Origin: Kutzneria chonburiensis
Lineage (GTDB): Bacteria; Actinomycetota; Actinomycetes; Mycobacteriales; Pseudonocardiaceae
Direction: 5' to 3'
Length of the DNA stretch: 64,000 nt
Assembly: GCF_028622115.1 (NCBI RefSeq)
Contig: NZ_CP097263.1
Span: forward strand, 2,666,001 to 2,730,000
The position numbers were made by a program, and so were the translations under genes. Below the pieces are notes generated by a model. It was given only the letters and a program-made list of their open reading frames with translations. It did no database searches and had not been told where the DNA came from. Below are positions 7,647-16,297 of this stretch, piece after piece; positions within the stretch are counted from its first letter, which is position 1; each line of letters opens with the position of its first letter.

Positions 7647-10412
7647 TCATGAGCCCTCGCGGGCGGGCAGTTCGGCGAGCGCGTCACGCAGCGCAGCCCG
7701 TGAGGTGATGCCGAGCTTGGGAAAGATCTGGTACAGGTGCGCGCCGATGGTCCGGTGCGACAGGAACAGCCGCTCCCCGATCTGCTTGTTGGTCAGACCG
7801 CCGGCCGCGAGCTCGGCGATCTCGCGTTCCTGCGGGGTGAGCAGCGCCGCCGCCCCGGGCTGGGCCACGGACTCACCGGCGGCCCGCAGCTCGCCGGCCG
7901 CGCGCGCCGACCACGGCTCGGCGCCGAGCCGGTCGAAGGTGTCCAGAGCCATCCGCAGTGACGCCCGGGCCCGGCCGAGCAGCCGCATCCGGCGCAGCCG
8001 CTCGCCGAGCAGCAGCCGCGCCCGCGCGAGGTCGAAGGCCCACTGACGCGCCTCCGGCAGAGTGACAGCCGCCTCCAGCAAGGACACGGCAACGTTGTCG
8101 TCGTCTGAGACCACAAAGGAAGCGCACGCGACCAGCAGCGCCATCCGTGACGACAACTCGGAAAGCCGCGCCGAACACATGGCCTCCACGTGCGCAGCGG
8201 CCTCGACGTGCCGGTTGGTGCGCACGGCCGCTTCGACCAGATCCAGCGCCGCCCACAACGCATGCGGCACGTGCGAGGCGAGCGTGCCGGCGGGGTTCAT
8301 GACGGTGACGTGCCGGTAGGCGGCCTCGAAGTCGCCCTGCCCGATCGCCGCGAGCGCCCGTGCCTGCTGCGCGAACATCTCCGCGCCGCGTGCGCCGCGC
8401 AACGCCGCCCAGTTCACGACCTCGTCGCACAGCGCGCGGCTGGTCTCGAACTTGCCGCGCGCGGCGGCCAAAGCGGCGTGCACGTAGGCGAAGTACCAAC
8501 GGTAGAAGTGGTAGCCGTGCTCCTCGCACAGCCGGAGGCCTTCCTCGGCCAACGCCCACGACTCGTCCCACCGCCCGCTGACGAAGCCGTCGAGGCACAG
8601 GTGCATCAGCGCCCCGAGGTGCCGTCGCACGGGACCGGCGCCCTCGCGCCCCTGCCGCACCACGCGCCAGCTCGGCTCACGGCAGTCGGCCAGCCGGTCG
8701 AGGTACACCGACGCGGTGCCCACGCGAATAATGGTCGTCGGATCGGACTCCGTGGCCAGCCGCCGCAGCAGCGCGTCGAGGTCCGCCGCCGCCGCGACGC
8801 CGGTACGCGCCGGGTCGGGGAACGTGCGGCAGCACACGGCCAGCACCGGCGGCGGCGCGGGCCGCAGCTGGTCCACGGCCTCGAACACGGTCGGCCAGTG
8901 CTCGGGCGTGCCCATGAACCAGCAGAACAGCACCAGCGTGTGCAGCGCCTCCACCAGCGCGGGGTTGGCGGCGTCGTAGCCGTGGTCGCCGGTCTGCACC
9001 GCGCCCATGAGCAGCCGGAATGCCGTGATGACCTCACCGCCGCCGTTGAGCACCAGCAGCGCCGCCGCTGCGGCGGCGTGCAGCGACTGCGCCCGGTCGG
9101 CGGCCCCGCGAGCGCGGTCGAGCAGCTGCGAGGCGCTGCCGAGCTCGCCGGTCATCTCCGCAGCCAGGTACGCCGCCTCGGCCAACCGCCGGCTGCGGTC
9201 CTCACGCGCGGGGCTGAGGTCGGCGGCGCGAGTCAGTGCGCTCACGGCCCCGACGGCGTCGCCACGCCGCAGGATGGAATGCGCCGCTTCCTCCAGCTGC
9301 GCGGCCACGTCCTCATCGGCGCCGACCGCCGCTTCCGCGAGGTGCCACGCGCGGCGCTCCGGGTGCTCATACAGCACGTCGGCCAGCCGCCGGTGCGCCT
9401 GCCGCAGCTCCACGCTGGCCGCAGCCGCCACGACTGCCGCCCCAATCAGGGGGTGCCGGAACGACATGCTGTTGGTGTCCACGGTGATGAGGCGAGCGCG
9501 TTCCGCGGCGTCCAGCTCGTCCATGGCCCCGATGGCACGCAGCGGCGCCAGGCTGCCCGTCCCGTCGAGTACGGCCAGCAGCAGCGCCGCCCGTGTCGCC
9601 TCGGGCACCGCCTGCACCCGTGACAAGAACACCGCGTGCAGGCGCTGTCCCAAAGGCAACACGGGCGGCAACGTCGCCGTCGCGGCAAGCTGCGGGCCAC
9701 TCAGCGCCGAGGGCAACTCCAACAGCGCCAACGGGTTGCCGGCCGCCTCGTCGAGCAGCCGGCGGCGCACCCGTGGCGCCAGCTCGGGATAGTGCGCGTC
9801 GAGCAGCACACCGGACGCGTCGGAATCCAGCGGCGCCAGCTGGTACACGGGCATGCTGCCGCGCTCCGGGAACACGCCCTCGCCCGGCCGCGCGGCGGCC
9901 AGCAGGCCCACATCACTGCCGATCAGACGCCGTGACACGAAGCCGAGGACCGCGCCACTGGCCCGGTCCAGCCAGTGCGCGTCGTCCACGATCAAACGTA
10001 CAGAGGCTGTGTGCCGCAACAGAAGTAGTACGGAGTTGGACAGCAGCAGCCGGTCCGGCGCGGAGCCGTCGCCGAAGCCGAGGGCGGCCTTCAACGCGTC
10101 GCGGTGCAGCGGCGGCAGCGCGTCGAACTCGGCGTGCACTGGGAACAGCAGCTGGTTGAGCCCCGAGTAGCTGATGTCGGCCTCGAACTCCACGCCGGCC
10201 GCGCGCAGCACCCGGGCGCCGCCCTCGGCGAACGCCGTCGCGGCCGCGTCGAGCAGCGCCGTCTTGCCGACGCCCGGCTCGCCGAGCACGAGCAGGGCTC
10301 CGCCCTGGACCGACGCCTCGGAGAAGTAGACCCGGAGCGCCTCCAGGTCGTCCGCGCGGCCGACCAGGCCCCGCCGCTGTCCGTCCACCAGGGCAAGGAT
10401 CACGTACGTCAC
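7647..10412 (-). CDS. LAL-type LuxR regulator with AAA ATPase domain
   Basis: 921 aa, the usual size of large ATP-binding LuxR regulators (MalT-like). Walker A is GEPGVGKT (residues 44-51), Walker B is VRLIVDDAHW, and a long helical repeat region of TPR type fills the middle. The C-terminal LuxR helix-turn-helix is LTPQEREIAELAAGGLTNKQ followed by IGERLFLSHRTIGAHLYQIF. GTG 10412 is chosen; GTG 10403 is nearly as good, and neither has a clear ribosome site. Regulators of this class often control secondary metabolism or sugar catabolism. No obvious partner gene is adjacent, so the target is unknown. Confidence 0.88.
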   Translation of the reverse strand: MTYVILALVDGQRRGLVGRADDLEALRVYFSEASVQGGALLVLGEPGVGKTALLDAAATAFAEGGARVLRAAGVEFEADISYSGLNQLLFPVHAEFDALPPLHRDALKAALGFGDGSAPDRLLLSNSVLLLLRHTASVRLIVDDAHWLDRASGAVLGFVSRRLIGSDVGLLAAARPGEGVFPERGSMPVYQLAPLDSDASGVLLDAHYPELAPRVRRRLLDEAAGNPLALLELPSALSGPQLAATATLPPVLPLGQRLHAVFLSRVQAVPEATRAALLLAVLDGTGSLAPLRAIGAMDELDAAERARLITVDTNSMSFRHPLIGAAVVAAAASVELRQAHRRLADVLYEHPERRAWHLAEAAVGADEDVAAQLEEAAHSILRRGDAVGAVSALTRAADLSPAREDRSRRLAEAAYLAAEMTGELGSASQLLDRARGAADRAQSLHAAAAAALLVLNGGGEVITAFRLLMGAVQTGDHGYDAANPALVEALHTLVLFCWFMGTPEHWPTVFEAVDQLRPAPPPVLAVCCRTFPDPARTGVAAAADLDALLRRLATESDPTTIIRVGTASVYLDRLADCREPSWRVVRQGREGAGPVRRHLGALMHLCLDGFVSGRWDESWALAEEGLRLCEEHGYHFYRWYFAYVHAALAAARGKFETSRALCDEVVNWAALRGARGAEMFAQQARALAAIGQGDFEAAYRHVTVMNPAGTLASHVPHALWAALDLVEAAVRTNRHVEAAAHVEAMCSARLSELSSRMALLVACASFVVSDDDNVAVSLLEAAVTLPEARQWAFDLARARLLLGERLRRMRLLGRARASLRMALDTFDRLGAEPWSARAAGELRAAGESVAQPGAAALLTPQEREIAELAAGGLTNKQIGERLFLSHRTIGAHLYQIFPKLGITSRAALRDALAELPAREGS

Positions 10413-10567
10413 CCGGTCGGCGCCATACCCACAATTGCTATTCCGCTACCGAAACTTGCGATCTGTCCGAAAATCCCTGGACGCCTGCCCCGATCGCCGG
10501 CCCGGGGTCCACTGTGGACGCCGGACTCATGCCGCGACATCGGTCACATGACTGTCGCCGGTGCGAA

Positions 10568-10599
10568 GGGCGGTGCACCCCCCGACAGGTGCACCGCCC
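10568..10599 (-). terminator. Stem-loop after the SRPBCC gene
   Basis: GGGCGGTGCACC (10568-10579) pairs perfectly with GGTGCACCGCCC (10588-10599) around an 8-base loop. It begins five bases after the minus-strand stop at 10604. There is no U run, as is common in actinomycetes. The rest of 10413-10567 holds only the LAL promoter region and a short palindrome GTCCAC-T-GTGGAC at 10507-10519. Confidence 0.65.
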
Positions 10600-10603
10600 A
10601 AGC

Positions 10604-11062
10604 TCAGACCGCGAGCGAACGCAGCGAACGCAGCCAGCGCCGGGTGATGCCGTCGGCCCAGCTCGGCCGGCTCTCCCGGTAGGCAGCCGCGGCCGGGCCG
10701 ACCGCGACCACCTCGGTCGTCACGCGCGTGCCGGCCAGGTCCGGCGCGAACAGCCACGCCTGGTAGATCTGCACCTCGTCGGCGATGGCCGTCCAGCCGA
10801 TCCGGTGCGGCGCTTGGTGTTCGGCCACCAACACCTCGAACCGTTCACCCCGGAGATGCACCTCGAACGTGCACTGCTGGCCCACCATGCCTTGCACTGC
10901 CGTCACGTCCGGTACCCAGTCAGGCCAGCGCTCGACGTCAGCCAGCAGGCCGAACACGTGGTCGACCGGCGCGGCCACCACGGCCTCGGCATGACAGAAG
11001 CAGTCCGCCCGCTCCGGGGTGAACCCGGCGGGCCAGTGCATCGTCGGCCGGACGTCCTCCAT
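10604..11062 (-). CDS. SRPBCC family protein (START-like)
   Basis: 152 aa. The helix-grip fold is indicated by AEAVVAAPVDHVFGLLADVERWPDWVPDV near the start and by GTRVTTEVVAV in the last strand before the long C-terminal helix. This resembles the polyketide cyclase/dehydrase group, whose members bind hydrophobic ligands; the ligand here is unknown. ATG 11062 is chosen; GTG 11068 is an alternative. It follows the LLM oxidoreductase by 41 bases on the same strand and is probably co-transcribed with it. Confidence 0.72.
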   Translation of the reverse strand: MEDVRPTMHWPAGFTPERADCFCHAEAVVAAPVDHVFGLLADVERWPDWVPDVTAVQGMVGQQCTFEVHLRGERFEVLVAEHQAPHRIGWTAIADEVQIYQAWLFAPDLAGTRVTTEVVAVGPAAAAYRESRPSWADGITRRWLRSLRSLAV

Positions 11063-11103
11063 CGTCACGGCGACAACACTGCCCAGCCGTGGGCGGAACG
11101 GCT

Positions 11104-11919
11104 TCAGTCGAATGACTGCCCGGCCGACTGGGCCGCCCACTGGTCGAGCTGGTCGACGTCGCCGGGCCCGCTGTGCAGCGTGAACAGGCAGCGGTCCACG
11201 CCGGCTTCGGCGAATTCGGCCAGCATCGACGGGATCGCGCCGAACAGCGTGACCGGGACATGCCGGCCGGCGCGGTGACGGAGGCTCGCGATCCGGTCGG
11301 CGAGTTCCCGCACGGACGCGAGCGGTCCGCACTGCGGCAGCCAGCCGTCGCCGAACGCGAGCACGCGGTCCTCGACGCCGGACCCGTTGCCGCCGACAAG
11401 CACCGGCGGCTGCCGTACCGGCTTGGGGTACGACCACAGCGGGTCGAAGTCGACGTGCGGGCCGTGGTATTCAGCCTCGTCCGAAGTCCAGATTGCCCGC
11501 ATCGCCCGCACGCGATCGGCCAGCACGGCCATGCGCTGCCGTGGATCGGTGCCGTGGTTCGCGAGTTCCGCACGGTTCCAGCCGGCGCCGACGCCGAACT
11601 CGAAGCGGCCGCCGGACATCCGGTCGATGCTGGCGACCTCCTTGGCCGTGATGATCGGATCCCGCTGCGGCACCAGGCAGACCGCCGTACCGAGGCGCAG
11701 CCGGGCCGTTACGGCGGCCGCGGCGGCGAGCGCGATGAACGGATCGTAGGTGGACGCGTAGTCCTGGACGGGACGGTTGTCGTCACGCCGACTGGAGAGG
11801 GGGATGTGCGTGTGCTCGGCCCAGAACAGCGACTCGAAGCCGCGTTCCTCGACGGCACGGGCCAGTTCGGCCGGCGTCAGGCCGTCGGTCCCGGCGAACA
11901 CCGCTACCCCCAGCTGCAT
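11104..11919 (-). CDS. LLM class oxidoreductase, probably F420-dependent
   Basis: 271 aa. Luciferase-like TIM-barrel flavin/F420 enzyme: FAGTDGLTPAELARAVEERG, FWAEHTHIPLSSR, LRLGTAVCLVPQRDP and GRFEFGVGAGWNRAEL are the signatures of the actinobacterial F420-dependent group. Such enzymes move hydride to or from small ketones, alcohols or xenobiotics; the substrate cannot be told. ATG 11919 lies seven bases after a TACGGT hexamer (11932-11927) and lacks a ribosome site, so the message may be leaderless. It is upstream of the SRPBCC gene in one operon. Confidence 0.83.
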   Translation of the reverse strand: MQLGVAVFAGTDGLTPAELARAVEERGFESLFWAEHTHIPLSSRRDDNRPVQDYASTYDPFIALAAAAAVTARLRLGTAVCLVPQRDPIITAKEVASIDRMSGGRFEFGVGAGWNRAELANHGTDPRQRMAVLADRVRAMRAIWTSDEAEYHGPHVDFDPLWSYPKPVRQPPVLVGGNGSGVEDRVLAFGDGWLPQCGPLASVRELADRIASLRHRAGRHVPVTLFGAIPSMLAEFAEAGVDRCLFTLHSGPGDVDQLDQWAAQSAGQSFD

Positions 11920-11989
11920 GCGCGGCACCGTATCCCGTGACCTTTCCGCTGCCCACAGCATTGTCAGCCCTCGGATGAAAAGCTTTCCA

Positions 11990-12019
11990 TTGACAGGTCG
12001 TCAGCCTCAGTTCTAGGGT
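11990..12019 (+). promoter_or_regulatory. Promoter of the Tat-exported protein gene
   Basis: TTGACA at 11990-11995 and TAGGGT at 12014-12019 are 18 bases apart, about 100 bases before the ATG at 12119. The surrounding bases are richer in A and T than the genome around them. Confidence 0.55.
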
Positions 12020-12118
12020 CGATGCCGTTAGACATCGGATGTTCTGGCCCACCGGCCGTTCTCCCGCCGCCCGATGTGCACTCCTGTCGTTCGCCGCCAG
12101 GAAGGACACACGGAACCC

Positions 12119-12928
12119 ATGTCGTCATCCCTGCCGCAGTTCTCCCGCCGGACAGCGTTGAAGACGCTCGCCGTCACGGCGCTCGCCGCGCCGATCGCCC
12201 TGCACCCCCTGACCGCCAGCGCCGCGACCACGCTCTGGCATCCCAATCCGGCCACCGACGGGCTCAAGGCGTTCGAGGGCATCGAGGCCGACCGCGGCAA
12301 CAAGCACCCCGACCGCAAGTACGTCGTCGTCGAAGGAGGCGATCACTACCGGTTCAACATCTGGGCCGACGACCGCGACACCACCGGCGGCGGCGACCGC
12401 CAGCGCACCGAGTCGAAGGGCATGGTGCAGAACGGCACCGCCCTCAAGATGCACAACGGCGAGACCTGGACGATCAACTACGACATGTACATGCCGTCAT
12501 CCCTGCACGGCACCAGCAAGTTCACGCACATCTTCCAGACCAAGACGCCGTCGACCAACGGCGGCCCGTGGGTGACGATCGACCTCACCCGTGACGGCGG
12601 CACCGAAGTCATCCAGGCCCGCGCCTACGCCAACTCGGGCTCGCCGGCCATCGCCAAGACCAACCTGGCCCCGCTCCGCGACAAGTGGATCAACATCACG
12701 CTCACGTTGACGCCCGGTTCGAAGGGCGCAGCCACGGCGATCATCCGCAGCGGCGCCGGCACCGGCGCGCCGATCGCCGCCCAGGGCCATCTGTCCAATG
12801 TGAACATCCCCGACCAGGGCGACTACGTGCGGCCCAAGTGGGGCATCTACCGCTCGGTGCAGAGCGCCAAATCCGACATCCTCGACACGTACATCCTGTT
12901 CCGGAACTACACCGCGACCAAGGCCTAG
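12119..12928 (+). CDS. Tat-exported protein, heparin-lyase-like (polysaccharide lyase fold)
   Basis: 269 aa. A twin-arginine signal (SRRTALKTLAVTALAAPIAL) with cleavage after TASA is clear, so the mature protein is folded before export. The mature part has the jelly-roll pattern of family PL-type lyases similar to heparin lyase I and glucuronan lyase: WTINYDMYMP, FTHIFQTK, WINITLTLTPGS and, near the end, RPKWGIYRSVQS. The WGIYR-type strand is the most telling piece. A soil polysaccharide rich in uronic acid is a likely substrate, but that is inference. ATG 12119 follows CAGGAAGGACAC. It is alone, behind its own promoter, and ends before the iron-box palindrome. Confidence 0.68.
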   Translation: MSSSLPQFSRRTALKTLAVTALAAPIALHPLTASAATTLWHPNPATDGLKAFEGIEADRGNKHPDRKYVVVEGGDHYRFNIWADDRDTTGGGDRQRTESKGMVQNGTALKMHNGETWTINYDMYMPSSLHGTSKFTHIFQTKTPSTNGGPWVTIDLTRDGGTEVIQARAYANSGSPAIAKTNLAPLRDKWINITLTLTPGSKGAATAIIRSGAGTGAPIAAQGHLSNVNIPDQGDYVRPKWGIYRSVQSAKSDILDTYILFRNYTATKA

Positions 12929-12934
12929 TGATCA

Positions 12935-12969
12935 AGGTCAGCCTAGCCTAAGTTAGGCTAGGCTGACCT
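12935..12969. promoter_or_regulatory. Double iron box (DmdR/IdeR-type operator)
   Basis: AGGTCAGCCTAGCCTAA (12935-12951) and its exact reverse complement (12953-12969) flank one G. Read from 12953, TTAGGCTAGGCTGACCTAC matches 16 of 19 positions of the DmdR1/IdeR consensus TTAGGTTAGGCTAACCTAA; the other arm read on the minus strand matches 15 of 19. The site ends 28 bases before the formyltransferase ATG. It could also act as a hairpin terminator for the gene upstream, but the match to the iron box is the better explanation. Confidence 0.72.
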
Positions 12970-12997
12970 ACTCACCGATCACGGAGGGCTCCTGCGC

Positions 12998-13939
12998 ATG
13001 CGCGTCGCGATGTTCGGCTACCAGACCTGGGGGCACCGCACCCTGCGGGCCCTGATCGACGCCGGTCACGAGGTCGCGCTGGTGGTCACGCACCCGGTCA
13101 GCGACCACGCGTACGAGCGGATCTGGGCCGACTCGGTGGCCGACCTGGCCGCCGAGCACGGCATCAAGGTGCTGCTGCGGGACCGCCCCGACGACGCCGA
13201 GCTGCTGGCCGAGCTGCGCGCCGCCGACCTCGACCTGATCGTGGCCAACAACTGGCGGACCTGGCTGCCGCCGTCGGTGTTCGAGCTGCCCCGGCACGGC
13301 ACGCTCAACATCCACGACTCGCTGCTGCCGGCCTACGCCGGCTTCTCCCCGATCATCTGGGCGCTGCTCAACGACGAGCCCGCGGTCGGCGTGACCGCGC
13401 ACATGATGGACGGCGAGCTCGACGCCGGCGGCATCGTGCTCCAGCGGTCGGTCGAGGTCGGCCCCAAGGACACCGCCACCGATCTGTTCCACCGCACCGT
13501 CGATCTGATCGCGCCGCTCACCGCCGAGGCGATCAAGCTGATCGAGCAGGGTTTCGCGCCGCAGCCGCAGGACCGGTCCAAGGCCAGCTTCTTCCACAAG
13601 CGGGCCAAGCGGGACAGCCTGATCGACTGGAACTGGACGCCGGAGTACATCGAGCGCATGGTGCGGGCCCAGTCCGACCCGTACCCGAACGCGTTCACCT
13701 ACCACCGCGGCCAGGAGCTGCGGATCGTCAAGGCGTCGGTGTCGACCGGCCACTACGGCGGCACGCCCGGCCGCATCTTCTACCGCGAGGGCGACGGCGT
13801 GGTCATCGTGGCCGGGCCGGACGCGCGCCGCGGCACCTTGCCCGGTCTCGTCGTGGAGCGTGTGCGCACCGCCGACGGGACCGAGCTCGCCGCCACCGAC
13901 TACTTCACGACCATGGGCGGCTACCTCACTAGCAGCTGA
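12998..13939 (+). CDS. Formyltransferase of siderophore type (N-hydroxyornithine formyltransferase-like)
   Basis: 313 aa, methionyl-tRNA formyltransferase fold. The formyl-transfer residues are present: Asn104, His106 (LNIHDSLLP) and Asp142 (DGELDAGG), equivalent to Asn106/His108/Asp144 of Fmt. The C-terminal domain is shorter than in Fmt and resembles CchA/Rft-type enzymes, which formylate N5-hydroxyornithine for hydroxamate siderophores. ATG 12998 follows CGGAGGG. The iron box directly upstream supports an iron-starvation role. No NRPS, ornithine hydroxylase or siderophore exporter is near, so the enzyme would have to serve an assembly line encoded elsewhere, as known for rhodochelin. Confidence 0.78.
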   Translation: MRVAMFGYQTWGHRTLRALIDAGHEVALVVTHPVSDHAYERIWADSVADLAAEHGIKVLLRDRPDDAELLAELRAADLDLIVANNWRTWLPPSVFELPRHGTLNIHDSLLPAYAGFSPIIWALLNDEPAVGVTAHMMDGELDAGGIVLQRSVEVGPKDTATDLFHRTVDLIAPLTAEAIKLIEQGFAPQPQDRSKASFFHKRAKRDSLIDWNWTPEYIERMVRAQSDPYPNAFTYHRGQELRIVKASVSTGHYGGTPGRIFYREGDGVVIVAGPDARRGTLPGLVVERVRTADGTELAATDYFTTMGGYLTSS

Positions 13940-15242
13940 CCTTCGTCGTCTCACCTCGTCCGACGGTCACCGGCACGGTTCGGCCGGGGCACTTGAGGGT
14001 CCAGTTCTCCTCGATGCCCCGGCCGTCCGTGCCGGGGCGGATCGACGGGTTGACGTCCCAGGTGAACGCGCCGTCGGCGGTCATCGTGCTGCGCAGCCCG
14101 GGCTTGGACAGCTGGAGCTGGCCGTGGGCGGTACCGGTGATTCTGGCGTGGTACCGGGGATTCGCCGCCGCTTCGGCGTCGCGGAGCAGCGCCTCGCGCT
14201 CGCCGGCGTACTGGTCGAGCATGCTGCTCTTGAACGGCCCGTGGTTGCTGTCGCCATTGAGCTCGGTCTCGAACCCGAGGCCGCCGGTCGTGTAGTACGA
14301 CCATTCCTCGGCCGTGCCGCTCGTCTCGTACAGGTCGCGGCTCAGCTTGTTCGGGTAGCCGTTGGCGTCGGCCATCTGCTGGCCCAGCTCGGCGTACAGC
14401 GTCTCGTCCGGGGTGAGGGCGCTCGCGTTCTGGCCGGGCGGGCGCAGGTTCATGTCGCCGTAGGTGTGCAGGCCGACCGCGACCGTCACCTGGCGGCTCG
14501 CGACGAGATCGCGGATGTTCTGCGACTCCGGCTCGGAGAACGCCTTGGGGCCGCGGTAGTCGCCGTCGGACTGCTTGGCGCCGGAGCCGACGCCGCCCCA
14601 GTTGACGCCGAAGTTGCGGTTCAGGTCCACGCCCGCGCCGTCGGCCCCGGTCTCCGGGTCGACCTTGGTGCCGCAGGTGGGATCGCAGTTCTTGCGCTTG
14701 TCCGGGACCTTGCCGCTGCGTGAGGCGTCGAAGCCGTCGGGATTGACCACCGGCACGATGATCACCCGCACCTGGTCGAGCAGCCGGGTGACGCGTGAGT
14801 CGCGGCCGTCCTGCTCGGCCAGGTCCATGGCGAAGTCCGTCGCCACGTCCACGCCGGGCCACTCGTTGCCGTGGATGCCGCCCATCAGCAGGAACACCGG
14901 CCGGCCGTCCTCGGCGGTCACCCGGTGGGAGATCTCCAGGGCCGGGCCGTCCTTGCCCTGGACCGTCTTGTGCGCCAACGGCAGCGTGCGGACGATGTCC
15001 GGCCGGGCCTTCGCCGTCTGCTCGATGTCCGCACGGACGTCGGCCAGCTGGCGATAGTCGTTGCGACCACCGGGAAGCGGCGACGCGCCGGCCGGGTGCC
15101 GGGCGTCGGAGAGCGCTTTCCCGTCGTACGTCCTGGACGGGGTCGTCGTCGGCGACGGCGGGTCCGCCGGCGTCGGGGTGCAGGCGACGAGCGCGGCGGT
15201 GACGACAACCGTCACCGCCGCCGCTCTGGTCGTACGGGCCAA
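13929..15242 (-). CDS. M14 zinc carboxypeptidase, exported lipoprotein
   Basis: 437 aa. A lipoprotein signal ends in a lipobox-like LVAC near residue 21, followed by a Pro/Thr-rich linker. The M14 domain shows the zinc ligands in GGIHGNEWPG (His, Glu) and GLHTYGD (His), the substrate-binding VDLNRNFGVNW, and the general base Glu in GFETELNG. It trims C-terminal residues from peptides at the cell surface. A last domain of about 80 residues looks like a beta-sandwich. The start is a TTG at 15242 right after the stop of the YCII gene (TGAGTTG), so the two are coupled. It overlaps the formyltransferase end by 11 bases, tail to tail. Confidence 0.85.
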   Translation of the reverse strand: MARTTRAAAVTVVVTAALVACTPTPADPPSPTTTPSRTYDGKALSDARHPAGASPLPGGRNDYRQLADVRADIEQTAKARPDIVRTLPLAHKTVQGKDGPALEISHRVTAEDGRPVFLLMGGIHGNEWPGVDVATDFAMDLAEQDGRDSRVTRLLDQVRVIIVPVVNPDGFDASRSGKVPDKRKNCDPTCGTKVDPETGADGAGVDLNRNFGVNWGGVGSGAKQSDGDYRGPKAFSEPESQNIRDLVASRQVTVAVGLHTYGDMNLRPPGQNASALTPDETLYAELGQQMADANGYPNKLSRDLYETSGTAEEWSYYTTGGLGFETELNGDSNHGPFKSSMLDQYAGEREALLRDAEAAANPRYHARITGTAHGQLQLSKPGLRSTMTADGAFTWDVNPSIRPGTDGRGIEENWTLKCPGRTVPVTVGRGETTKVSC

Positions 15243-15243
15243 C

Positions 15244-15597
15244 TCAGAACGCCACGTGCGGCACGGGCCACATCTCGATCGGCTCCTCGTCGGCCATCGG
15301 CATGTCGGCCGCGATCTCCCGGGCCCTGGCCTCGTCGGCCACCTCGAGCAGGTAGAAGCTGGCCATGTACTCCTTGGTCTCCAGGTACGGGCCGTCGGTG
15401 ACGGCCGGCTGGCCGTTGACCCGGCGGACCAGCTTGGCCTCGGTGGCGTCGCCGAGGCCGTAGGCGCCGAGCAGCTCGCCGGTGGCGTGGTAGCGCTGGT
15501 TGAACGCGTCCACCTTGGCGATCACCTCCTGGATCTGCTCGGGCGGGAACGAGTTCCACTTCTCCTGGTTGCCGTAGATCATCAGCAGGTACTTCAT
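15244..15597 (-). CDS. YCII-related protein
   Basis: 117 aa. Starts MKYLLMIYGNQEKWNSF and has DGPYLETKEYMASFYLLEV, the normal pattern of the dimeric alpha-beta-barrel YCII family (DGPF-type proteins). These small proteins often sit beside ECF sigma factors, but none is here. ATG 15597 has GAGGGAGC upstream. It is the first gene of a two-gene minus-strand unit with the carboxypeptidase. Biochemical function is unknown for most of the family. Confidence 0.82.
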   Translation of the reverse strand: MKYLLMIYGNQEKWNSFPPEQIQEVIAKVDAFNQRYHATGELLGAYGLGDATEAKLVRRVNGQPAVTDGPYLETKEYMASFYLLEVADEARAREIAADMPMADEEPIEMWPVPHVAF

Positions 15598-15730
15598 CGC
15601 GCTGCTCCCTCGTGCTTCCGGTGCGTTGACACCCACTGGTCGGAGCCCCTCGACCCGGCCTCTACATCCCGTGTCGAGAAATTTCCGACGTCTCCGACCC
15701 CTGGTCGACAACCCGAGGGAAGGAACCGAA

Positions 15731-16144
15731 ATGGACACTACCGTCACCGCCCGCCGCACACTCCCGGTGTGGGCCGTCAGCGTGTTGGCCCTGCTCGTCG
15801 CGGCCGTCGTCACCGAGCTCTACGGCCTGCTGCTGCCGCTCGTCGGCATCCCCATGCTCGTCGGCAACATCCTGGAGGGGGTGCCCAGCCCGATCACCGT
15901 CGGCATGTTCGCCATGGGCTGCGCCTTCGCCGGCTTCTGGGGCACCATCCTGGCCGTGCTGATCGCCCGCTTCGCCCGCAGGCCCGCGCGTACTTATGTC
16001 GTCACGACATCAATACTGGTCGCCGTGTCCCTGCTCAGCCCCCTGACCGGCGTCGGGCCGCTGTCCACCCGCATCGCCCTGTGCGTCGCCCACCTCATCG
16101 CCGCCGCCATCGTCATCCCGGTGGTGGCCCGCCGCCTGGCGTAA
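15731..16144 (+). CDS. Small four-helix membrane protein (DUF6069-like)
   Basis: 137 aa with four hydrophobic segments (about residues 11-33, 52-78, 85-105 and 112-133) and almost no soluble part. The pattern of helix 1 followed by VPSPITVGMFAMGCAFAGF looks like the DUF6069 family of actinomycetes. ATG 15731 follows GAGGGAAGGAACC. It is divergent from the YCII gene and convergent with the phosphotransferase gene. No function is known. Confidence 0.7.
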   Translation: MDTTVTARRTLPVWAVSVLALLVAAVVTELYGLLLPLVGIPMLVGNILEGVPSPITVGMFAMGCAFAGFWGTILAVLIARFARRPARTYVVTTSILVAVSLLSPLTGVGPLSTRIALCVAHLIAAAIVIPVVARRLA

Positions 16145-16154
16145 CCCCCGGTTT

Positions 16155-16209
16155 TGCCACATGCGCTTCCTATGTGGCACCAGGGCGCACGTAGGAAGCG
16201 CATGTGGCA
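16155..16209. repeat. Composite inverted repeat between convergent genes
   Basis: TGCCACATGCGCTTCCTA (16155-16172) is repeated in exact reverse complement at 16192-16209, with 19 bases between. Inside the left half TGCCACAT can instead pair with ATGTGGCA at 16172-16179, so two alternative hairpins are possible. It lies 10 bases after one stop codon and 88 bases before the other, where a two-way terminator is expected. The clean 18-base arms look like a dispersed intergenic repeat; other copies were not seen in this window. The rest of 16210-16297 shows nothing further. Confidence 0.6.
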
Positions 16210-16297
16210 CTCCCCCACCGCTCGTTCGGGTTCGCCGCGGCCGCGGTGGTCATACGGATCGAGCAGCCGCTTGACGCCCGCTGTCAAGGAGCGCTGA

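Noticed and set aside
10507-10519. Palindrome GTCCAC-T-GTGGAC as a possible operator of the LAL regulator
   Set aside because: The same word occurs at 19731-19743 inside the AtuA coding sequence, so it is more likely a frequent word of this genome than a binding site.
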